Positions 5,449 through 10,565 of a stretch of DNA of 10,565 nucleotides are shown here, piece by piece. The notes under the pieces were generated by a model. The model was not told where the DNA came from and did no database searches. It saw only the letters and a list, made by a program, of their open reading frames with translations. Origin of the DNA: an uncultured Oscillospiraceae bacterium (GTDB lineage: Bacteria; Bacillota; Clostridia; Oscillospirales; Ruminococcaceae). A program made the translations under genes and the position numbers. Position 1 is the first letter of the stretch. Each line of letters starts with the position of its first letter. Location: positions 1 through 10,565 of the forward strand of contig CAKSHG010000058.1 of NCBI GenBank assembly GCA_934456315.1, in the 5' to 3' direction.

Positions 5449-6552
5449 ATGATATTCGAGAACAAAAAGAAAGCGACGCTCATTCTTGCGGACGGCACAG
5501 AGTTCGAGGGCAGGGCGTTCGGAGCAGACGGCTCCGTTGTCGGCGAGATAGTATTCACCACCGCGATGGTCGGCTATCAGGAAACGCTCACCGACCCCAG
5601 CTACTGCGGACAGATCGTCACCCAGACCTTCCCGCTCATAGGCAACTACGGTGTGAACGAGATAGATCCGGAGTCCAACGGCAGCGTTGTCAGCGGCTAT
5701 ATCGTAAGAGAGCACTGCGAGGATCCGTCCAACTTCCGCTGCGAGGGCGACCTTGACAGCTACCTCAAGAAGTACAACATCATCGGTATCTACGATATCG
5801 ACACCCGTCACCTCACGAAGATAATCCGTGAGAGCGGCGTAATGAACGGTGCGATAGTCCACGGCGACTTCGACAAGGAAGCGCTTCTCGCGCAGATACG
5901 CGCGTATAATGTCGGAAAGGTAGTTCCCAAGGTAAGCGTAAAGGCTAAGGAGTACTACCCCGCAGAGAATGCGAAGTTCAACGTTGTGCTGATGGACTAC
6001 GGCTACAAGTTCAATATCCGCCGCGAGCTGGTAAAGCGCGGATGTAACGTCACAGTAATGCCCTGGAACTCCACCGCCGATGAGATAAAGGCGCTGAATC
6101 CCGACGGGATCATGCTCTCGAACGGCCCCGGCGACCCTGCGGACAACACCGAGGCTATACAGACCCTCCACGACCATATTCCGGCTCAGATACCCACATT
6201 CGGAATCTGCCTGGGACATCAGCTGCTGGCGCTCGCCAACGGCGCAAAGACAGAGAAACTCAAGTACGGCCACCGTGGCGGCAACCAGCCGGTAAAGGAT
6301 CTCGCGCTTGACAGAACATTCATAACCTCCCAGAACCACGGTTACGCAGTTGTAAGCGACAGCGTTCCTGCCGAGGCGGGCGAGGTAAGTCACATCAACG
6401 GCAACGACGGCACCTGCGAGGGCGTGCGCTATCATAACGCGCCTGCGTTCACGGTGCAGTTCCACCCGGAGGCATGCGGCGGTCCCAAGGACACCGCGTA
6501 CCTGTTCGACGAGTTTATTGATCTGATGGAGGGTAAAAAGTCATGCCGTTAA
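5449..6552 (+). CDS. carA: Carbamoyl phosphate synthase, glutaminase (small) subunit
   Basis: A 367-residue small subunit that hydrolyses glutamine and passes ammonia through a tunnel to CarB. The N-terminal CPSase small-chain domain covers about 8-140, including TTAMVGYQE (37-45) and DTRHLTK (118-124). The C-terminal class I glutamine amidotransferase covers about 177-360, with the nucleophile C254 in FGICLGHQ, and H339 and E341 in VQFHPE completing the triad. SNGPGDP (224-230) forms the oxyanion strand region. The start ATG has GGAGG 7 nt upstream. Its last 10 bases overlap the start of carB, which implies translational coupling and equal amounts of the two subunits. The length is normal for the family. 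It is separated from pyrF by the inverted-repeat element. Confidence 0.97.
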   Translation: MIFENKKKATLILADGTEFEGRAFGADGSVVGEIVFTTAMVGYQETLTDPSYCGQIVTQTFPLIGNYGVNEIDPESNGSVVSGYIVREHCEDPSNFRCEGDLDSYLKKYNIIGIYDIDTRHLTKIIRESGVMNGAIVHGDFDKEALLAQIRAYNVGKVVPKVSVKAKEYYPAENAKFNVVLMDYGYKFNIRRELVKRGCNVTVMPWNSTADEIKALNPDGIMLSNGPGDPADNTEAIQTLHDHIPAQIPTFGICLGHQLLALANGAKTEKLKYGHRGGNQPVKDLALDRTFITSQNHGYAVVSDSVPAEAGEVSHINGNDGTCEGVRYHNAPAFTVQFHPEACGGPKDTAYLFDEFIDLMEGKKSCR

Positions 6553-9500
6553 GAAGTGATATCAAGAAAGTACTGGTTATAGGCTCCGGTCCTATCGTCA
6601 TCGGACAGGCTGCGGAGTTCGACTACGCAGGCACCCAGGCGTGCCGTGCACTCAAGCAGGAGGGTCTGGAGGTAGTCCTCATCAACTCCAACCCGGCTAC
6701 CATCATGACGGACAAGCACATGGCGGACAAGATATACATCGAGCCGCTGACCCTTGACGTCGTAAAGAGAGTAATCGAGATAGAGAAGCCGGACAGCGTG
6801 CTGTCAAACCTCGGCGGTCAGACCGGTCTGACCCTCTCGATGGAGCTTGCGGAATGCGGATTCCTTGCAGAGCACAACGTTAAGCTGCTCGGCTCCAACC
6901 CTGAAACTATCCACAAGGCAGAGGACAGACAGGCATTCAAGGACACCATGGAGAAGATAGGTCAGCCCTGCATTCCGTCCAAGGTCGTTGAAACCGTTGA
7001 GGACGCGATGGACTTCGCCGAAGTTATCCACTACCCGGTAATCGTAAGACCTGCGTTCACCCTCGGCGGCACCGGCGGCGGTATCGCGCAGACTCCCGAG
7101 GAGCTGCATGAGATAGCTACCAACGGACTTCGTCTTTCCCCTATCACCCAGATACTGGTCGAGAAGTGCATCTCCGGCTGGAAGGAGATAGAGTTCGAGG
7201 TAATGCGCGACAGCAAGGGCAACGTAATCACCGTCTGCTCAATGGAGAACTTCGACCCGGTCGGCGTTCACACCGGCGACTCCATTGTTGTGGCTCCCTG
7301 CGTTACCCTCGCTGATAAGGAATATCAGATGCTGCGTACTGCGGCTATCAATATCATTCAGGAACTCAAGGTAGAGGGCGGCTGCAACTGCCAGTTCGCG
7401 CTCAAGCCAGACAGCTTCGACTATGCCGTTATCGAGGTAAATCCGAGAGTTTCGCGCTCCTCCGCGCTGGCTTCCAAGGCGACGGGCTATCCTATCGCGA
7501 AGGTGGCGGCAAGGATCGCCGTAGGCTACACCCTCGACGAGATAGTGAACCAGGTAACAGGCAAGACCTACGCCTGCTTCGAGCCGGCTCTGGACTACCT
7601 CGTTGTAAAGTTCCCGAAGTGGCCGTTCGATAAGTTCGTTTACGCGAAAAAGACCCTCGGCACACAGATGAAGGCGACCGGCGAGATAATGGCTATCGCG
7701 CCCAGCTTCGAGGCTGGCATGATGAAGGCGGTCCGCTCCATCGAGCTCGGCATGGATACTATGACCAAGGACGACTTCACCAAGCTCACCGACGAGGAAG
7801 TACTCAAGAAGCTCGAGGACATCGACGTTGACCGCTCCTTCTGCGTATTCGAGGCGCTCAAGCGTGGGATTTCCATCGACGTTATCCACGATATCACGAA
7901 GATTGACAAGTGGTTCATCAGCAAGCTGAACAACCTCGTTCAGCTCGAAAAGTGGCTTGCAGACGGCGAGCTGACCCAGGAAAAGTACGACATGGCGAAG
8001 AAGTACTGCTACCTCGACAGCACCATCGAGCGCATTTCCGGTCAGAAGATAAAGGAGCGCCGCCTTGCAGTCTACAAGATGGTCGACACCTGCGCGGCAG
8101 AGTTCTCCGCAAGCACTCCGTACTTCTACAACACCTTTGACCGCGAGAATGAAGCGGCAGAGTTCATCGAGCAGCACCCCACCGATAAGAAGAAAGTTAT
8201 CGTTTTCGGTTCCGGTCCTATCAGAATAGGTCAGGGTATCGAGTTCGACTACTGCTCGGTTCACTGCGTATGGACGCTGAAGGAAGAGGGCTGCGAGGCA
8301 ATCATCTGCAACAACAACCCCGAAACGGTTTCCACCGACTTCGACACCGGCGACAGACTTTATTTCGACCCGCTGACCAAGGAGGACGTTGAAGCCCTCA
8401 TCGCGACCGAGAAGCCCTACGGCGTCGTAGTTCAGTTCGGCGGTCAGACCGCAATAAAGCTGATAAAGCATCTGACACAGCTCGGAGTACGCATTCTTGG
8501 TACTTCCGCAGCCGACGTCGACGCGGCAGAGGACAGAGAGCTGTTCGACGAGCTGCTTGAGAAGTGCAACATTCCGCGCCCGAAGGGAACCACCGTGTTC
8601 ACCACCGAGGAAGCACTCAAGGCTGCCAACGAGCTCGGATACCCGGTACTGCTCCGTCCGTCCTACGTCCTCGGCGGTCAGAACATGATAATCGCGCACT
8701 GCGACAGCGACGTTACCGAGTATATGACCATCATCACCAGCCACAAGCTGGAGAACCCAGTGCTCATTGATAAGTACATGATGGGTACCGAGGTCGAGGT
8801 CGACGCTATCTGCGACGGCGAGGACTTCCTCATTCCGGGCATCATGGAGCACATTGAGCGCGCAGGTATCCACTCCGGCGACTCCATCTCCATCTATCCC
8901 GCACAGACCCTCACTGAGCACATCAAGCGCGTCATCATCGACTACACCGAGAAGCTCGCAAAGGCTCTGCATGTTGTAGGTCTGGTCAATATCCAGTACG
9001 TCGTATACAACCACGAGGTATTCGTTATCGAGGTCAACCCGCGTTCCTCCAGAACCGTGCCGTATATCAGCAAGGTGACCGGCGTCAACATGGTTGATAT
9101 CGCTACTAAGATAATCCTCGGCGCAAAGCTCAAGGATATGGGCTATAAGAGCGGTCTGTACCCCGTCGGCGATTACATCGCGGTCAAGGTCCCGGTATTC
9201 AGCTTCGAGAAGCTGAACGACGTTGATAACCAGCTCGGTCCGGAGATGAAGTCCACCGGCGAGTGCCTTGGTATCGCCAAGACCTTCAGCGAGGCTCTGC
9301 TCAAGGGACTTATCGCCGCAGGCTACAAGCTGTACCATGAGGGCGGCGTTCTCATCTCCGTCAAGGACGGCGACAAGAACGAGATAATCGAGATCGCAAG
9401 CCGCTTCGAGCAGCTCGGATTCAAGATCTACGCGACCAGCGGAACCGCTTCCGTGCTGAACCGCAACATGATCGCAGCGAGCCACGCCTACAGAATAGGC

Positions 9501-9734
9501 AAGGGCGATCCGGACGTTATCCAGCTTCTGGAGAGCGGCAAGATACAGTACGTTATCTCCACCTCCGAAACCGGCAGACAGCCCTCCCGCGACAGCGTCA
9601 AGATGCGCCGCAAGGCTGTTGAGCGCTCCATCGCGTGCCTTACAGCGATAGACACCGCCAACGCTCTCCTCGACTGCCTTGAAATGCACAAGACCGTCAA
9701 CGATATCGAGCTTATCGACATCACCAAGATTTAA
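6543..9734 (+). CDS. carB: Carbamoyl phosphate synthase, synthetase (large) subunit
   Basis: A 1063-residue large subunit (the E. coli protein has 1073) that makes carbamoyl phosphate from bicarbonate, ammonia and two ATP. The internal duplication is plain: GSGPIVIGQAAEFDYAG from residue 14 and GSGPIRIGQGIEFDYCS from 556 open the two halves. The carboxyphosphate half carries R169, G175-G176 and E215 at the same positions as in E. coli. The carbamate half has the matching R705 followed by GGQ. The C-terminal MGS-like allosteric domain starts near 935 and contains ATSGTA (964-969), where UMP and other effectors bind in relatives. Feedback control by UMP is therefore likely, adding to the attenuator. 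GGAGGG lies 9 nt before the ATG, inside carA. A long open frame on the opposite strand is only a codon-bias shadow. Confidence 0.98.
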   Translation: MPLRSDIKKVLVIGSGPIVIGQAAEFDYAGTQACRALKQEGLEVVLINSNPATIMTDKHMADKIYIEPLTLDVVKRVIEIEKPDSVLSNLGGQTGLTLSMELAECGFLAEHNVKLLGSNPETIHKAEDRQAFKDTMEKIGQPCIPSKVVETVEDAMDFAEVIHYPVIVRPAFTLGGTGGGIAQTPEELHEIATNGLRLSPITQILVEKCISGWKEIEFEVMRDSKGNVITVCSMENFDPVGVHTGDSIVVAPCVTLADKEYQMLRTAAINIIQELKVEGGCNCQFALKPDSFDYAVIEVNPRVSRSSALASKATGYPIAKVAARIAVGYTLDEIVNQVTGKTYACFEPALDYLVVKFPKWPFDKFVYAKKTLGTQMKATGEIMAIAPSFEAGMMKAVRSIELGMDTMTKDDFTKLTDEEVLKKLEDIDVDRSFCVFEALKRGISIDVIHDITKIDKWFISKLNNLVQLEKWLADGELTQEKYDMAKKYCYLDSTIERISGQKIKERRLAVYKMVDTCAAEFSASTPYFYNTFDRENEAAEFIEQHPTDKKKVIVFGSGPIRIGQGIEFDYCSVHCVWTLKEEGCEAIICNNNPETVSTDFDTGDRLYFDPLTKEDVEALIATEKPYGVVVQFGGQTAIKLIKHLTQLGVRILGTSAADVDAAEDRELFDELLEKCNIPRPKGTTVFTTEEALKAANELGYPVLLRPSYVLGGQNMIIAHCDSDVTEYMTIITSHKLENPVLIDKYMMGTEVEVDAICDGEDFLIPGIMEHIERAGIHSGDSISIYPAQTLTEHIKRVIIDYTEKLAKALHVVGLVNIQYVVYNHEVFVIEVNPRSSRTVPYISKVTGVNMVDIATKIILGAKLKDMGYKSGLYPVGDYIAVKVPVFSFEKLNDVDNQLGPEMKSTGECLGIAKTFSEALLKGLIAAGYKLYHEGGVLISVKDGDKNEIIEIASRFEQLGFKIYATSGTASVLNRNMIAASHAYRIGKGDPDVIQLLESGKIQYVISTSETGRQPSRDSVKMRRKAVERSIACLTAIDTANALLDCLEMHKTVNDIELIDITKI

Positions 9735-9742
9735 TTGAAACA

Positions 9743-9767
9743 GCAGAGGAGGCGCACCCTCCTCTGC
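9743..9767 (+). terminator. Strong hairpin after carB, weak terminator or processing site
   Basis: GCAGAGGAGG (9743-9752) pairs perfectly over 10 bp with CCTCCTCTGC (9758-9767) around a 5-nt loop, 8 nt after the carB stop codon. A short ATTTT follows only 5 nt later, so it lacks the immediate T-run of a good intrinsic terminator. It may reduce expression of the downstream genes or protect the 3' end of the carB message. Confidence 0.5.
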
Positions 9768-9797
9768 ATGCGATTTTCCAGGCTGAAAGGAACCGAT

Positions 9798-10427
9798 ATG
9801 AAAATAGGCAAGTACCCAGTCAAGCACTCCTACAAGATACCCCGGATAATCTCCGATGTTTTCTCCGTCGGGCTGGCGGTGTTCATCTGCTCCGTTGAGA
9901 TAATGTTCATGACGGTGTACGACGAAACGCTGAAAACCTACATCGGCGAGGAAGCGCTGGAAAAACTCATGCAGGCTGACAGCACCCTGGGCTGGAAGCA
10001 CTGGCTGACGCTGATATTCCCGGCGGCTGTGCTTGCGGTATTCGCCGCCTACATCGTTCTCGTGCTGAAAAGTCACAGGCTGAAAGGGTTCAACGTTACC
10101 AAGCGCAACGCCCAGAAGCTCTATGATATGTACGCGCTGTGCGCTTCGCTGTGCAAGATCCCCGCGCTGATGTTCATCAGCGAGATGATGATGATAACCC
10201 ACAACAACATGCTGATGGCTGACGAGGGCTGGTTCACAATACAGCTCGTCCTGGACCTGCTGATAATCGCGATACTGATCTGCCTGTTCCGCCATCTTAT
10301 GCAGAAAATGACCGAGCCGGAGGCACATGAGGAAAGCAATGCTGTCCGCATGACCGCGGTCGTGAAGGAGGAACCCGCAGTTCCTTCCGAAGCACCGGAA
10401 ACAAACGACACCACCGAAAGGAGCTAA
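9798..10427 (+). CDS. Unknown four-helix membrane protein in the pyr operon
   Basis: A 209-residue protein that I do not recognise. It has four hydrophobic segments at about 17-40, 69-90, 113-133 and 146-167, with basic residues before the first (K9, H10, K13, R16) and after the second (K91, H93, R94, K96), suggesting that both termini face the cytoplasm. Segment 3 is rich in Met, Cys and Ser and contains an acidic E129, with H135-N-N just after it. The last 40 residues form an acidic, Pro/Thr-rich, probably disordered tail. The start is ATG 9798, with AAAGGA 7 nt upstream; an in-frame TTG at 9735 would run through the hairpin after carB. The pyrK start follows after one base, so the gene is firmly within the operon. 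A pyrimidine-related role, such as uptake or membrane tethering, is only a guess from position. It does not look like the uracil permease PyrP, which is about twice as long. Confidence 0.8.
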   Translation: MKIGKYPVKHSYKIPRIISDVFSVGLAVFICSVEIMFMTVYDETLKTYIGEEALEKLMQADSTLGWKHWLTLIFPAAVLAVFAAYIVLVLKSHRLKGFNVTKRNAQKLYDMYALCASLCKIPALMFISEMMMITHNNMLMADEGWFTIQLVLDLLIIAILICLFRHLMQKMTEPEAHEESNAVRMTAVVKEEPAVPSEAPETNDTTERS

Positions 10428-10428
10428 C

Positions 10429-10565
10429 ATGAGCTACTACTGCGACAAGTACCCGATAATCGAGAAAAAATGCATCTCGCGGGATACCTTCTCCATCACG
10501 ATCCTTGCTCCGGAAGCCGCGAAAGCTGCGCACGCCGGACAGTTCGCCAACATTTCCGCGCCGGG
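10429..10565 (+). CDS. pyrK: PyrK, dihydroorotate dehydrogenase electron-transfer subunit, N-terminal fragment
   Basis: The first 45 residues of a protein cut by the right edge. The pattern of a short beta strand with I-x-x-K (10-14), then D-T-F-S-I-T-I-L (19-26), a helix-like A-rich turn and G37-Q38-F39 matches the start of the FAD-binding domain of the ferredoxin-reductase superfamily, as found in PyrK. PyrK carries FAD and a 2Fe-2S cluster and passes electrons from the class 1B dihydroorotate dehydrogenase (PyrD) to NAD. The cluster-binding cysteines lie beyond the window. AAAGGAG sits 5 nt before the ATG, at the very end of the preceding gene. Placement after carB in a pyr operon strongly supports the call; another flavoprotein reductase subunit is the alternative. 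pyrD would be expected next. Confidence 0.82.
   Translation, partial: MSYYCDKYPIIEKKCISRDTFSITILAPEAAKAAHAGQFANISAP

Noticed and set aside
5435..5452. Five-codon frame whose stop overlaps the carA ATG.
   Set aside because: It consists mainly of the carA ribosome binding site and has none of its own.
2991..6465. Long minus-strand open frames opposite pyrC, pyrF and carA.
   Set aside because: These are antisense shadows caused by codon bias, as for carB; they lack ribosome binding sites and recognisable domains, while the plus-strand genes carry full catalytic motif sets.
9735..9797. Longer membrane protein starting at TTG 9735, right after the carB stop codon.
   Set aside because: It would translate the 10-bp hairpin and has no ribosome binding site; ATG 9798 does.
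7239..10430. A 1063-codon open frame on the minus strand opposite carB and the membrane-protein gene.
   Set aside because: It is codon-aligned with carB, where an antisense stop needs a TTA, CTA or TCA codon on the plus strand; these are rare here, and the frame ends exactly at a TCA serine codon in carB (7239). The translation resembles no family. The equal length to CarB is coincidence.
1..10565. tRNA or rRNA genes, CRISPR arrays, transposases, phage genes and toxin-antitoxin pairs.
   Set aside because: I looked for these and saw none; no regularly spaced repeats or conserved RNA-gene landmarks are present.

Overview
The window looks like chromosomal DNA from a clostridial Firmicute, most likely an Oscillospiraceae/Ruminococcus-type gut bacterium. 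The grounds are strong AGGAGG-type ribosome binding sites, consensus sigma-A promoters, a PyrR-controlled pyrimidine operon with a PyrK-type electron-transfer subunit and a long-form PyrF, and a moderately high GC content with few TTA/CTA/TCA codons. The taxonomic call is inference; no marker gene is present.

Left part (1-2028, minus strand): a three-gene unit read leftwards. It holds a sirtuin (NAD-dependent protein deacylase), a membrane-anchored protein with two zinc ribbons, and the start of a secreted or membrane TPM-type protein that runs off the left edge. The sirtuin has its own promoter (TTGAAT-17-TATACT). The genes are packed with 18 bp between the first two and a short overlap between the next two.

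Middle (2029-2373): a divergent control region. Two sigma-A promoters point away from each other with a 16-bp palindrome between them. The plus-strand promoter is a perfect TTGACA-17-TATAAT and drives a leader of about 200 nt. The leader has the parts of a PyrR attenuator: a hairpin with a CNGNGA hexaloop, a long alternative antiterminator pairing, and an intrinsic terminator about 30 nt before the pyrR start.

Right part (2374-10565, plus strand): the de novo pyrimidine operon pyrR-pyrC-pyrF-carA-carB-(unknown membrane protein)-pyrK. CarA/CarB make carbamoyl phosphate, PyrC makes dihydroorotate, PyrK serves dihydroorotate oxidation, PyrF makes UMP, and PyrR senses UMP/PRPP and closes the loop through the leader. 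pyrB, pyrD and pyrE are not in the window; the last two may lie just beyond the right edge.

The least ordinary items are the divergent PyrR-type leader, a 137-bp MITE-like inverted-repeat element inserted between pyrF and carA, and an unrecognised four-helix membrane protein between carB and pyrK. Most of the window is otherwise conventional, and I do not see a wholly new system in it.
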